Both the position numbers and the translations under genes were made by a program. From the NCBI GenBank assembly GCA_934433135.1, contig CAKRZO010000003.1, positions 1-64,000 on the forward strand: DNA of 64,000 nt. Reading direction: 5' to 3'. Shown piece by piece: positions 51,219 through 60,923 of the stretch. This stretch comes from an uncultured Acetatifactor sp. GTDB taxonomy: Bacteria; Bacillota; Clostridia; Lachnospirales; Lachnospiraceae. Each line of letters starts with the position of its first letter. Position 1 is the stretch's first letter. The notes under the pieces were generated by a model, which was not told where the DNA came from, searched no databases, and was given only the letters and a program-made list of their open reading frames with translations.

Positions 51219-52064
51219 CTAACCTTTCAAGCCGGTGGAAGCCACGCCTTCCACGAAGTATTTCTGCAGGCAGAGAAATACGATGAGTACCGGGATCAGG
51301 GAAAGTACGGATCCTGCCATAATCAGTCCGTAGTCGGAAGAATACTGGCTGATAAACATCTTAAGTCCAAGCTGGATGGTCTTCTTTTCCGGAGATTTTA
51401 AGTAAATCAAAGGTCCCAGGTAGTCGTTCCAGGTGGCTACAAAGGTAAAAATCGTCAGGGTAGACAGTGCGGGTTTGGAAAGCGGCAGCATAATGCTTGC
51501 ATAAATCCGATACTCGCTCATGCCGTCGATTCTGGCAGCCTCACACAGATCATTGGGAATGCCTTCATAGAACTGCTTCATCAAAAACACTCCGAAAGCG
51601 GAGAAAGCCTGCAGGCATACCATTGCTGTCAGCTTGTCATTCAAGCCGAACTTTCTCATCATCAAAAACTGGGGAACCATGTAAACCTGCCAGGGCATGG
51701 CAATGGTAGCGATATAAGCTAAAAACAGACCCTTTTTAAATTTGAATTCCAGTTTGGCAAAGGAATACGCTGCGAAGCTGGAGGTCAAAAGCTGCAGGAA
51801 GGTTACCACAATGGTCAGAAATACGGTATTTTTTACAAAAGTAAACATCGGGATCTTCGTCCAGATCTTCATATAATTGTCCCATCTGGGTTTTGCCGGA
51901 ATCCATACAAAGGGATTCATCTGAAAGACTTCTCTGTCTGATTTAATAGAGGCGGAAAGCATCCATAAGAAAGGCACAATCATTACTGCCGCAATTAAAA
52001 TCAGGATTACATAAACTACTATTTTTCCGATCAGCGCTTTTCTGCGCATAGATTTCGTTTTCAA
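51219..52064 (-). CDS. Carbohydrate ABC transporter permease (MalG type)
   Basis: A 281-residue six-helix permease with EAA loop DLCEAARIDGMSEYRIYASIMLPLSKPAL. TTG start 52064 after GGGAGGCG. C-terminus QKYFVEGVASTGLKG is typical of the MalG branch. It pairs with the permease at 52084, 19 bp upstream. Confidence 0.95.
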   Translation of the reverse strand: MKTKSMRRKALIGKIVVYVILILIAAVMIVPFLWMLSASIKSDREVFQMNPFVWIPAKPRWDNYMKIWTKIPMFTFVKNTVFLTIVVTFLQLLTSSFAAYSFAKLEFKFKKGLFLAYIATIAMPWQVYMVPQFLMMRKFGLNDKLTAMVCLQAFSAFGVFLMKQFYEGIPNDLCEAARIDGMSEYRIYASIMLPLSKPALSTLTIFTFVATWNDYLGPLIYLKSPEKKTIQLGLKMFISQYSSDYGLIMAGSVLSLIPVLIVFLCLQKYFVEGVASTGLKG

Positions 52065-52083
52065 TCCAATCGCCTCCCTTTCC

Positions 52084-52995
52084 TTAATTATACTTTTCCT
52101 GCCCCTTGAACTGAATCAGTGTCACGATGAGCACCATCAGGAAGAGAACCATGGAAACCGCACTGGAGTAACCCAGCTTCCAGTCAATAAACGCTTTTTG
52201 ATAGATGTAGTAAACCAATACCGTTCCGGAGGTCGTCAGTTCTCCGCTTCCGCCGCCTGCCAGCATAATGGCGATATCGTAGATCTTAAAGCAGTTAATC
52301 GTCAGCATAACAACAACAAAGAAGGTTGTGGAACGAAGCTGCGGCCAGGTTACGTACCGGAATTTCTGCCAGGTATTGGCGCCGTCCAGTCCGGCTGCCT
52401 CATACAGCTCCGAAGAAATGCCCTGCAGTCCCGCCAGATAGATAACCATGTAATAGCCCATGTATTTCCATACACTGAACAGGATCATACTTACCAGGAC
52501 CAGGGAACCGGAGAACCACTGGGGAAGATTTTCCTGCGCTACTCCGAATACATTCAGAAGAATCGTATTGATGGGTCCTTTGGAAGGATGGAACAACATC
52601 TTCCAGACAGAAGTAATCGCTACCAGGCTGGCTACGTAAGGGAAGAAAGAAACGGTTCTGAAGAATCCTCTCCCGATAACCTTCTGGTTCAGCACAATTG
52701 CCAGAGCCAGAGACGCTACCATGGTCAAAGGCACGGTGCCGATACAGTAAATAATGGTGTTTTTAAGGGCTGCGCGGAAGAACGTATCGCCCGCCAGCTG
52801 TTTAAAATTCTGAAATCCTACAAACTGCACCGCATTGCTGCCGTCCCACTGCATGAAAGCCAGTGCAAAAGCGAAAACAATAGGAATCAGGGTAAATACC
52901 ATAAATCCGATAAAGTTGGGTGCAATAAAGGAATAAGCTACCAGGGTTCTCTTGGCCTCGCGGCTTAACCCTGCAGATTTTTTCGTCTTACTCAT
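52084..52995 (-). CDS. Carbohydrate ABC transporter permease (MalF/UgpA type)
   Basis: A 303-residue six-helix permease. N-terminus REAKRTLVAYSFIAPNFIGFMVF; EAA loop ELYEAAGLDGANTWQKFRYVTWPQLR. ATG after GAGAGG. It lies downstream of an intercistronic terminator, so it is probably made at a lower level than the binding protein. Confidence 0.95.
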   Translation of the reverse strand: MSKTKKSAGLSREAKRTLVAYSFIAPNFIGFMVFTLIPIVFAFALAFMQWDGSNAVQFVGFQNFKQLAGDTFFRAALKNTIIYCIGTVPLTMVASLALAIVLNQKVIGRGFFRTVSFFPYVASLVAITSVWKMLFHPSKGPINTILLNVFGVAQENLPQWFSGSLVLVSMILFSVWKYMGYYMVIYLAGLQGISSELYEAAGLDGANTWQKFRYVTWPQLRSTTFFVVVMLTINCFKIYDIAIMLAGGGSGELTTSGTVLVYYIYQKAFIDWKLGYSSAVSMVLFLMVLIVTLIQFKGQEKYN

Positions 52996-53083
52996 ATTTC
53001 CTCTCTTCCTGCCGGCCTAAGCCCGGAAGGGGCGGGGCTTTGTGACATCCTCTGCCCCGCTGCCATAAAATCTTAGCAGAACC

Positions 53084-53120
53084 AAAAAGGGAGTCGGCAT
53101 GACTGCCGGCTCCCTTTTTA
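53084..53120 (-). terminator. Intercistronic terminator between binding protein and permeases
   Basis: Perfect 16-bp stem AAAAAGGGAGTCGGCA/TGCCGGCTCCCTTTTT with a 4-base loop; T-run in both directions. It lies inside the transporter operon, which would favour surplus binding protein over permeases. Confidence 0.85.
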
Positions 53121-53168
53121 CGTAACCCCTTGCCTCCGACGGCGGCACAAGCATTCCTTTCCACAAAT

Positions 53169-54497
53169 TTAGCGGTTTAAAATCGCCTGCACTTCGGTAT
53201 TCATCTTCTGAATACCTTCATCAACGGAAACCTCGCCGGTCATAATGGAACCATGAATGGAATCCAGTATGGAGTTGATTTCCGATACGTTTTCTGCATA
53301 AGGTACTTCCAGATACAGGTTGGAAACTTCCAGAGCATCCTTACTGTTATCATCCTGAGGGAAGCCTTCCAGACTTGTAATAATATCTTTTGCTTCCGAT
53401 GTCATGATTGCAGGGAAGTTACCGGTCTGAGCCATAACCTTGGCGCCTTCGGTTCCGCTTACCCATTTTACAAATTTCCACGCTTCATCCGGGGTATCGC
53501 TTGCTGTGGTGACAGACAGACCGGTAATGGTACCCAGTGTAGAACCGGCTTCTACGCCTTCTGCATGAGGATATTTTACAATGCCCCAGTTGCCGCACAG
53601 ATCTGCATCATATTCGCCGTTCTGCAGGTTGGTCAGCATGGTTGCAATAAACCAGGAACCCATATTCATCATTGCAACATCTCCGCCGGAGAAAGCTGCG
53701 GAATAGTGAAGACCTTCTGTCTTCAGATCGGTATACTTACGGGTAACACCGTCTTTTTCCTGATTGAGAACCATCTCATAGTAAGGTTTGAAGAATTCAT
53801 ATTTTCCATCCAGAATGCTATGCTCTCCGTCCAGAACGCCGAACAGCTGCACTGCACTTCTCCAGGTGTGGTAATGTGCACCGTATACCTGAGAACCGAA
53901 AGTGGTATCGGTCATCTTTCTTGCCAGTTCATCATACTCTGCGAACGTCATATCATTGGTCGGATACGCTACCTTTTTCGCATCGAAGAGATCCTTGTTG
54001 TAGTAAAGTACCCAGAAATCATTTCGGAAAGGCAGCTCATAAAGCTTTCCGTCCACCGTAACCTGATCCGTTACGCCGGAATAAAGACTCAAATCCACAC
54101 CATCTGCTGCAATGTAGTCATCCAAAGGAAGAATTGCATTCTTCTGAACCAGGGTTGCATAACCTGGTACATCCTTAATCGTCACGACATCGAAATCGGA
54201 TCCGGATCCGGAAAGCTCGGTTGCCAGAACCGTCATATAATCCGTAGATCCCAGGTCTACCATTTCCACGGTAACATTCGGAGCCACTTCCTTATAAGCA
54301 TCTACCAAAGCCTGCCAGTATGCCGTTGTCTCCTTATCCCAAATGGCCCATTTCAAAGTAACATTCTCAGCCTGGGTCTGGGAGCCGCCGGAAGGCTGTG
54401 CGCTGCTTTCCTTATTTCCGTCGTTATTTCCGCACCCGGTCAGGGAAGCAACTACCATCACTGCCGCCAGCATCAAACCAACTACCCGCTTTTTCAT
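53169..54497 (-). CDS. Sugar ABC transporter substrate-binding lipoprotein
   Basis: A 442-residue lipoprotein. Signal peptide with lipobox VVASLTGCGNN, a Ser/Gln linker, then a type I binding fold (TLKWAIWDKETTAYWQALVDAYKE, FDVVTIKDVPGYATLVQ, GGDVAMMNMGSWFIATM, EAWKFVKWVSGTEG). First gene of the transporter operon. Start after CAGGAGG. It binds the oligosaccharide later processed by the DUF2264 enzyme. Probably controlled by the divergent YesM/YesN pair. Confidence 0.95.
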   Translation of the reverse strand: MKKRVVGLMLAAVMVVASLTGCGNNDGNKESSAQPSGGSQTQAENVTLKWAIWDKETTAYWQALVDAYKEVAPNVTVEMVDLGSTDYMTVLATELSGSGSDFDVVTIKDVPGYATLVQKNAILPLDDYIAADGVDLSLYSGVTDQVTVDGKLYELPFRNDFWVLYYNKDLFDAKKVAYPTNDMTFAEYDELARKMTDTTFGSQVYGAHYHTWRSAVQLFGVLDGEHSILDGKYEFFKPYYEMVLNQEKDGVTRKYTDLKTEGLHYSAAFSGGDVAMMNMGSWFIATMLTNLQNGEYDADLCGNWGIVKYPHAEGVEAGSTLGTITGLSVTTASDTPDEAWKFVKWVSGTEGAKVMAQTGNFPAIMTSEAKDIITSLEGFPQDDNSKDALEVSNLYLEVPYAENVSEINSILDSIHGSIMTGEVSVDEGIQKMNTEVQAILNR

Positions 54498-54761
54498 ATT
54501 ATTTTACCTCCTGTTCATGTTAGGTTTTGTTAAGTTTTTCTTTATGAACCCAGTATAGACTATTTTTCCCTTTTTCTGAATGGAGAATCTTAGTATATTA
54601 TAAACTTTTTTTCTTTTTTCATTTTATTTTTACACAACCTGCCCTGTCTTTTTTGTAGAAAACCTATAAATTTTCTCTTTTGCACAATTTCAGGATACAC
54701 TTTTTCTCTGTTTTGCGGTACAATAGAATGGAATCAACCAAGAAAGGCTTCTCGGACAATT
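54498..54761. promoter_or_regulatory. Divergent control region between the sugar operon and yesMN
   Basis: 264 bp, very A/T-rich. Minus strand: TATACT about 60 bp before the binding-protein gene with a weak -35, fitting activation by the response regulator. Plus strand: TACAAT at 54719-54724 before the sensor gene, also with a weak -35. Confidence 0.5.
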
Positions 54762-56561
54762 ATGAAACAAGAATCTGCGCTTTCCCGCAGTTCCCATTAT
54801 TTAAGGAACCGGATCCTGCTTTTAACGCTATCTTTTACCGCTTTGGTCAGCCTGCTGATCATCGCTGTTTCTGCTTATTTGTACCGCAATCACCTGCAGA
54901 AGGCGCTTCTGCAAAATGCGGAAGTCAATATGCAGCTCTTAGTGGATACCATCGATAAGCGTATGGAGGATGTTATGCGGTTTGCCGGCTTTTGCCAAAG
55001 CAATACTACAATCAGCCGCTTTACGGAAGAGGGAAGCAGTTATGCCAATACTGCCTATGAAAGATTAACGGAGGAATATCGGGCAAACGAAGCTTACCCT
55101 TACCTGCACCGGGTTATCGTATCCGGCAGAGAGCATCAATATCTTCAGCTGGTCTCCGCCGTCTATTCCAGCAGCCGAAATATGGCCCTGGAAGCCGAAA
55201 AGCTTCCCTTTTTTGATGAGCTCCTCCAATATCCGTCCTACGATTTTTCCATTGGTTTTTTAAAAGATCCGCTCTACAGCGGCAGATATGCCAAAACAGT
55301 TCTGCCGTTAGTCCGACCTATTTATGCCAGATACAATGCTGCTTCTACAGGCTGGGTTATGATTTTCATTACGGAAGATCTGTTTACGAACATTCTTACC
55401 TACTACAATCTGTCCGAAGATAGCTTTCTGCTTCTGACTCTCGGAGAGCATATCTACCGACTGTCATCACAGGGAATTTTTGAAATTACCCGGTCCGTTG
55501 AAGATATCACTCCCAGAGAGTTTCGTTTCCTCAATGACGATACTTCCGCCAGCGAAATTAAAATGCAGTCTGATGACACCAGACTGATTGTTACCCGACC
55601 TTTTCGTTCTCTTACGGGCTGCACGATCAGCCAGGTTATCTCGCCGAAAGAATTAAATGCTCAGAAAACTTTATTTATCCTATCTGTTCTGGCCGTATTG
55701 GTTCTCTTCCTTCTTTTGGGATTTGTGCTGTTTTATTTGCTCTACCGCATGATCAGTGTTCCGGTTCTGCAACTTCGAAAACAGATTCAACAGATTTCCA
55801 CAGGGGACTTTTCGGAAAATCCGGCAATTGAATGGAATCATGAACTGGGAGACATCGGAAAAGGAATTAACCGGATGGCTTCCGATATCGGCGAGCTTCT
55901 TCACAACCGGCTGGAGGATGAAAAGAAAAGACAGGATCTGGAATACCGGATGCTGCAAAGCCAGATCAATCCTCACTTTTTATATAATACCTTAAATTCC
56001 ATTAAATGGATGGCTTCCATCCAGGGTGCTGACGGCATTGCGGAAATGACAACGGCTCTTTCCAGACTGTTAAAAAGTGTCTCCAAAGGCACTTCCACCT
56101 TAATTCCCATACGGGATGAGTTAAATCTTTTGCAGGATTATTTCACTATTCAGCAGTACCGTTACGGCGGTACCTTAAAAATGCACATTTCCGTGGAAGA
56201 CGATTCCTTATATCAGTGCAGCATTGTCAAATTTACGTTGCAGCCTTTGGTGGAAAACTCCATTTTTCACGGAATCGAACCCAAGAAAAATGCCGGAACC
56301 ATCAAGATCGATGTCTGCCGGCTTCCGGACGATCTTATCCGTATTACCGTAGAAGACGACGGTATCGGTATGACACAGGAAACAGCAAAACGACTGCTGG
56401 AAGAGACGCAGGAGCATCCTTCCGACTTCTTCCGCCATCTGGGTGTGAGCAGTGTCCACAAACGGCTGCAGTATGAATTCGGTTCGGAGTACGGGATCTC
56501 CATTGACACCGTGCAAAATGAATATACCCGGATGATACTTACCATACCGGCAAGACAATAA
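54762..56561 (+). CDS. YesM-type sensor histidine kinase
   Basis: A 599-residue kinase. Two transmembrane helices (about residues 20-42 and 303-330) flank a 260-residue extracellular sensor domain. A HAMP linker (VLQLRKQIQQISTGDFSE) leads to the His_kinase domain with NPHFLYNTLNSIKWM at about residue 402 as phosphorylated histidine, and the ATPase with VEDDGIGM near 530. It senses an extracellular sugar state and phosphorylates the next gene product. It is divergent from the ABC operon. Confidence 0.95.
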   Translation: MKQESALSRSSHYLRNRILLLTLSFTALVSLLIIAVSAYLYRNHLQKALLQNAEVNMQLLVDTIDKRMEDVMRFAGFCQSNTTISRFTEEGSSYANTAYERLTEEYRANEAYPYLHRVIVSGREHQYLQLVSAVYSSSRNMALEAEKLPFFDELLQYPSYDFSIGFLKDPLYSGRYAKTVLPLVRPIYARYNAASTGWVMIFITEDLFTNILTYYNLSEDSFLLLTLGEHIYRLSSQGIFEITRSVEDITPREFRFLNDDTSASEIKMQSDDTRLIVTRPFRSLTGCTISQVISPKELNAQKTLFILSVLAVLVLFLLLGFVLFYLLYRMISVPVLQLRKQIQQISTGDFSENPAIEWNHELGDIGKGINRMASDIGELLHNRLEDEKKRQDLEYRMLQSQINPHFLYNTLNSIKWMASIQGADGIAEMTTALSRLLKSVSKGTSTLIPIRDELNLLQDYFTIQQYRYGGTLKMHISVEDDSLYQCSIVKFTLQPLVENSIFHGIEPKKNAGTIKIDVCRLPDDLIRITVEDDGIGMTQETAKRLLEETQEHPSDFFRHLGVSSVHKRLQYEFGSEYGISIDTVQNEYTRMILTIPARQ

Positions 56562-56636
56562 AGCAAATACAGCTGCCGGAAAACGTTGCAGGCAGCATGT
56601 CCGAACAGTTACAGCGACTCAGAAAGAAGGGATCTT

Positions 56637-58232
56637 ATGTATCAATTACTCATTGTAGAAGACGAACCTCTGATTCAAATCGGTATCAAATCCATGTTAA
56701 ACTGGTCCGACTTAAAGGTTGAGCTATGCGGTATCGCTTCCAATGGACAGGAAGCCCTGGATATAATTTCCCGGACAAAACCGGATATTGTGATTACGGA
56801 TTTGAAAATGCCGGTTTTATCCGGAATGGAGTTAATCCGCATCTGCCGAGAACAGTACGGCAATCAAAGACCTGCCTTTATTATCCTGACCAATTATGAA
56901 GATTTTCATTATGCCAAAGAAGCGCTTCGTTATCAGGTTACGGATTATCTGGTCAAGCTGGAACTGACACCGGACGTTTTGCGAGAATCGATCTTACGGA
57001 TTATAAATCAACCTTCCTTTGCTCCGAAACAGGAAAATACCGCCTCCGGCTCCGAACATGTAAAAGCTTTACAGGATAAGTTTTACATCCGGCTTTTAAA
57101 CAATTTATTTGATGACAGAGAGCAGTTTTTTCTGCAGAGTAAGGATCTGGGTCTTTCCGACAGCTGCAGCGCCTGCCAGCTGGTTTATCTGGAAATGCAG
57201 GGACACGGCAAGGCAGAGCTTTCCCTTCCCAGGCAGGCGGAACTTTTTGCAAGTGCTTTGCGGATGCTCGAAAACTTCCTGGTAAAAAACCAGGAATGCC
57301 GTATCGTTTCTCTGGATTTAAAACATTGCGCAGTTTTGTTTTATCATGACTTTTCCAAGGATCCGGATGCGCTGATCCGGCTTTTAAAGGACGCGGACAA
57401 TATGCTGCATAAATATCTTACCGTAAATCTGCGGGGCGGCATCGGTTCCGTGGTAACGGATCTGTGGGAGGCAGGAGATTCTTTTCAGTATGCCAGACAA
57501 GCCTTTTCCGAGACCTCGCCGGCACAGCCTTTCTTAGCTTATGCAGATAATACCGGTACTCCGATTCATGCGGATCTGTTTAATCTGTCTTTGTTCAAGG
57601 ATACCCTGAAACGTGCTTATGAAGAATTTGATGAGGAAGCTCTGCAAAGTGTTATCTCACAGATGTCTTCCCTGTTCCGTTCTAATCCCACTCACTATGT
57701 GCAGGCTCTGGACGGAACCGTGAACGTCTTATACCTGGCGCTTTCTTTACTTCCCGACGGTGAGTCTTTGTTGACCGAGCTTTTTGCCGATTATCCGGAG
57801 CGCTACCGTTCCGTCTACCGTCAGACAACCGTTGAGCAGATTGCCGACTGGCTGACGTTATTCGGAGAGCGGCTCGGACAGGTATTTACAGAGCGGAAAA
57901 AGGATCACAAGAACCACATTGTATCCAGTGTGAAACGTTACCTGACAGAGCATGTAACGGAACGTTTAAGTCTAAATGAAGTTGCCGCCGTATTCAGCAT
58001 CAGCCCCAACTATTTAAGCCAGCTGTTTAAAAAGTATAATGATCTGGGCTTTAATGAGTATGTCACTTCACTGAAAATCAAAGAAGCCAAAGCACTTCTT
58101 GCGGATCCCACCCGAAAGGTGTATGAGATTGCAGATATGCTCGGCTTCGAAAGCGCTTTTTATTTCAGTAAGGTGTTCAAAAAGGTAGAGGGTATTTCTC
58201 CCAGCGAATACCAGAGCCAGCATGCCATCTAA
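56637..58232 (+). CDS. YesN-type response regulator with AraC DNA-binding domain
   Basis: A 531-residue regulator. The receiver (MYQLLIVEDEPLIQIGIKSML at the start; DIVITDLKMPVLSG with phospho-Asp near residue 54; Lys in DYLVKLEL) is followed by a 280-residue middle domain and an AraC HTH pair at 430-531 (SLNEVAAVFSISPNYLSQLFKK; IADMLGFESAFYFSKVFKKVEGISPSEYQ). ATG 56637 follows AGAAGGGA. It should activate the divergent transporter and DUF2264 genes. Confidence 0.95.
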   Translation: MYQLLIVEDEPLIQIGIKSMLNWSDLKVELCGIASNGQEALDIISRTKPDIVITDLKMPVLSGMELIRICREQYGNQRPAFIILTNYEDFHYAKEALRYQVTDYLVKLELTPDVLRESILRIINQPSFAPKQENTASGSEHVKALQDKFYIRLLNNLFDDREQFFLQSKDLGLSDSCSACQLVYLEMQGHGKAELSLPRQAELFASALRMLENFLVKNQECRIVSLDLKHCAVLFYHDFSKDPDALIRLLKDADNMLHKYLTVNLRGGIGSVVTDLWEAGDSFQYARQAFSETSPAQPFLAYADNTGTPIHADLFNLSLFKDTLKRAYEEFDEEALQSVISQMSSLFRSNPTHYVQALDGTVNVLYLALSLLPDGESLLTELFADYPERYRSVYRQTTVEQIADWLTLFGERLGQVFTERKKDHKNHIVSSVKRYLTEHVTERLSLNEVAAVFSISPNYLSQLFKKYNDLGFNEYVTSLKIKEAKALLADPTRKVYEIADMLGFESAFYFSKVFKKVEGISPSEYQSQHAI

Positions 58233-58235
58233 AAA

Positions 58236-59624
58236 TCAGTCTCCCGTGGCAGCCACGATATTGTTGATCCAGACACCTTTTTTTAACAAGACAAATCCGA
58301 TGATGCATTTGATAATATCGATCAACTGACAGCATAGATACAGCGGAACGATATGCAGTCCGGTAAAGCGGCTGAGGCAGTAGGCAAGCGGTACCGTCAC
58401 ACACCAGAGGAATACACTGTCAAAAAGGAATGTAACGATGGTTTTGCCGCCGGAACGTAAGGTAAAATAGCTGGCATGCATAAAACCGGCAAGCGGCATG
58501 CACAAAGCCGCTATCCGGATGAAAACCGCCGCCAGATCCTTTACTTCCTGCGTGGTCTTATAAAGCATGGGAAAGAGCGGTGCCAGGACGGCAAGTATGC
58601 TCCCCAGAACCAGGCAGGAGGCCACGGAAAAGGCTATCAGCTTCGTGTCCGTCTGCCGTGCTTCCTCCATTTTACCGGCACCCAGAAGCTGCCCCACAAT
58701 AATGGCAATCGCACTTCCCAGAGCCAGAAAGACTACATTAAAAAGATTGGAGATTGTGGTAGAGATATTCAAAGCGGCAACTGCATTCAGTCCCCGGTAG
58801 GAATAGCATTGCATCAGAAAAGCAATTCCGGCCGCCCAAAGAATCTCATTGATCATAAGCGGTGTGCCTTTTACGATAATATTTCCGGTCAGCTTCATGG
58901 GAACCTTTGGATCCCTGTAAACTCCCGTAATGAAAGGCATTTTGTCTGCATGTCTGTGTGTCCAGATGATCACAATTGCCGCCTGAACATACCGGGAAAT
59001 CACCGTGGCAATCGCTGCCCCCTCTACTCCCAGCTCCGGGAATCCGAAATTGCCGAAAATCAGCAGATAATTCAATCCCAGATTCACCAATACCGCTGCA
59101 ATGCCGGCTTTCATGGGAACCACCGTTTCTCCGCATTCCCGTAACGTACTGGTATAAACCTGCTCCACCGCAAAGGGAAACAGACCGGTGAGCATAACAA
59201 GCAGATATCCTTTTCCGTAACGCAGTGCCGCTTCCAGCTCGCCTGCGTTATTTTCTCCATGCAGGTACAGGGCAATTAGCTGTTTTCCGAAGCAGGAAAG
59301 AATTACAATTCCTACAATGGTAAGCGCCGTACAGATATAGACCTTAAAACGAAAGGTATCCCTGACTCCTTTATGATCTTTACAACCGAAAAACTGGGCG
59401 CCGAAAATACCGGCTCCCGACACCGCACCGAAAATGCTTAAATTAAATACCAAAAGCACCTGATTGACAATTGCCACACCGGACATCGGCTCCGTCCCGA
59501 CACGACCGACCATAATATTATCCAGCAGGCTTACAAAGTTGGTAATTCCGTTTTGTACCATGATCGGCACAGCTACCGCCAGCATCATCTTATAAAATTT
59601 TTTATCTCCGATAAATTTTCTCAT
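58236..59624 (-). CDS. MATE family efflux transporter (second copy)
   Basis: A 462-residue twelve-helix protein, FYKMMLAVAVPIMVQNGITNFVSLLDNIMVGRVGTEPMSGVAI at the N-terminus. ATG 59624 follows GTGAGGATT; the longer frame lacks such a site. It converges with yesN, with stops three bases apart. It exports an unknown compound. More like the lincomycin/NorM-type Clostridial MATE proteins than the copy at 9250. Confidence 0.92.
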   Translation of the reverse strand: MRKFIGDKKFYKMMLAVAVPIMVQNGITNFVSLLDNIMVGRVGTEPMSGVAIVNQVLLVFNLSIFGAVSGAGIFGAQFFGCKDHKGVRDTFRFKVYICTALTIVGIVILSCFGKQLIALYLHGENNAGELEAALRYGKGYLLVMLTGLFPFAVEQVYTSTLRECGETVVPMKAGIAAVLVNLGLNYLLIFGNFGFPELGVEGAAIATVISRYVQAAIVIIWTHRHADKMPFITGVYRDPKVPMKLTGNIIVKGTPLMINEILWAAGIAFLMQCYSYRGLNAVAALNISTTISNLFNVVFLALGSAIAIIVGQLLGAGKMEEARQTDTKLIAFSVASCLVLGSILAVLAPLFPMLYKTTQEVKDLAAVFIRIAALCMPLAGFMHASYFTLRSGGKTIVTFLFDSVFLWCVTVPLAYCLSRFTGLHIVPLYLCCQLIDIIKCIIGFVLLKKGVWINNIVAATGD

Positions 59625-59680
59625 TTGAATCCTCACTTCTATCGACTTTTCTTTTCTTCCGGGCATACGAGTGACAGCAA

Positions 59681-59709
59681 TTGACCCGGGCATCGTAATA
59701 TGATAAAAT
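59681..59709 (+). promoter_or_regulatory. Promoter of tadA
   Basis: TTGACC (59681-59686), 17 bp, TAAAAT (59704-59709), 45 bp before the start codon. Confidence 0.7.
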
Positions 59710-59754
59710 CAATGAAACAACATTTTTAAAACAGTCCGAAGGAAAGCATTTATT

Positions 59755-60261
59755 ATGGCAGCACTGAAAAATATCCAGGAAAAATATATGAAAGAGGCCT
59801 TAAAACAGGCCAAAAAGGCCTATGCTCTGGGCGAAGTCCCCATAGGCTGTGTTATTGTGCATGAGGGCAAAATTATCGGCCGGGGCTATAACCGCAGAAA
59901 TACGGATAAATGTGCCCTGGCCCATGCGGAAATTTCCGCCATCAAAAAAGCCAGCAAAATCATCGGGGACTGGCGTCTGGAGGAATGCACCCTTTATGTC
60001 ACATTAGAGCCCTGTCAGATGTGTGCCGGAGCCATCATCCAGGCGCGTATTCCCGAAGTCGTTATGGGGTGTATGAATCCCAAAGCCGGCTGCGCCGGTT
60101 CTGTTTTAAACATCCTGAACACTCCGCAGTTTAATCACCAGGCTGCCGCTTTCAGCGGTGTTCTGCAACAGGAGTGCAGTGATCTGCTGAAACTTTTTTT
60201 TACCAACTTAAGGATTCGGAATAAACAGAGCAAGACCGCTTCGTCTCACTCTTCGATATAG
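59755..60261 (+). CDS. tadA: tRNA-specific adenosine deaminase TadA
   Basis: A 168-residue zinc deaminase. The zinc and catalytic motifs are complete: CALAHAEISAI (His and Glu) and LEPCQMCAGAI (two Cys). The N-terminus YMKEALKQAKKAYALGEVPIGCVIV and GCMNPKAGCAGS are typical of TadA. It converts A34 to inosine in tRNA-Arg(ACG). The last 16 bases overlap the end of the converging flavin reductase gene. Confidence 0.96.
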   Translation: MAALKNIQEKYMKEALKQAKKAYALGEVPIGCVIVHEGKIIGRGYNRRNTDKCALAHAEISAIKKASKIIGDWRLEECTLYVTLEPCQMCAGAIIQARIPEVVMGCMNPKAGCAGSVLNILNTPQFNHQAAAFSGVLQQECSDLLKLFFTNLRIRNKQSKTASSHSSI

Positions 60262-60767
60262 GTAGGCGCCTTTTTAGGGCTGGTTCCTTTCACGACATTG
60301 TGATAATAGGCGTAGGTCATGGGGTTGTCCTCTTTGAGCATATCTGCCTCTGTCACTTTTCCCAAAAAGATTGTGTGAGTCTGCGTTTCCATCTGATCCG
60401 TCACTTCACAACACAAATAACCGCAGGCATCCGGCACAACCGGCAGGAATCCTTTTACGCCCGGTTCAAATCCTTTCACCAGCTTTTTGGCCTCCTCGAA
60501 CTTATCCGTATCAATGCTGCTGCGGAATCCGAAAATGCCGATAATCGCCGGATCCGTTGTCTCTCCCAATATAGATACGGCAAACCTTCCGGTACCCTTA
60601 ATGCATTGATTCGTATAATTTTCGTGATTGATGCTTACGGCAATCGTTGCCGGATCGGATGTAATCTGCATCACACTGTTGGCTGTACATCCTACGGCAC
60701 GTCCCTTATCCCAGGTAGTCACCACATACACTCCGTAAGATAATTGTCTGAATACTTTTTTGTTCAT
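60246..60767 (-). CDS. Flavin reductase family protein (second, FprA/rubredoxin-associated type)
   Basis: A 173-residue FMN-binding protein with FRQLSYGVYVVTTWDKGRAVGCTANSVMQIT, IAVSINHENYTNQCI and FAVSILGETTDP, typical of anaerobe flavin reductases linked to rubredoxin or oxygen detoxification. ATG 60767 follows GGAAAGTG and replaces a longer frame. Convergent with tadA. Confidence 0.88.
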   Translation of the reverse strand: MNKKVFRQLSYGVYVVTTWDKGRAVGCTANSVMQITSDPATIAVSINHENYTNQCIKGTGRFAVSILGETTDPAIIGIFGFRSSIDTDKFEEAKKLVKGFEPGVKGFLPVVPDACGYLCCEVTDQMETQTHTIFLGKVTEADMLKEDNPMTYAYYHNVVKGTSPKKAPTYIEE

Positions 60768-60923
60768 CTCACACTTTCCTTTCACAAATACTTTCGCATC
60801 AGAGGAACTGCTTTTCCTCAGTGTATCATAAGCTTTCTTTTTTTGCAATCCATAAAAAATCTCCGGGCAGGCAATGCCCCCTTTCACCGTACTTACTATC
60901 CGGCAAAAGAGGGCTTTTTATAC

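Noticed and set aside
53253..54533. 426-residue plus-strand open frame
   Set aside because: It is antisense to the clearly recognisable sugar-binding lipoprotein gene and has no family pattern.
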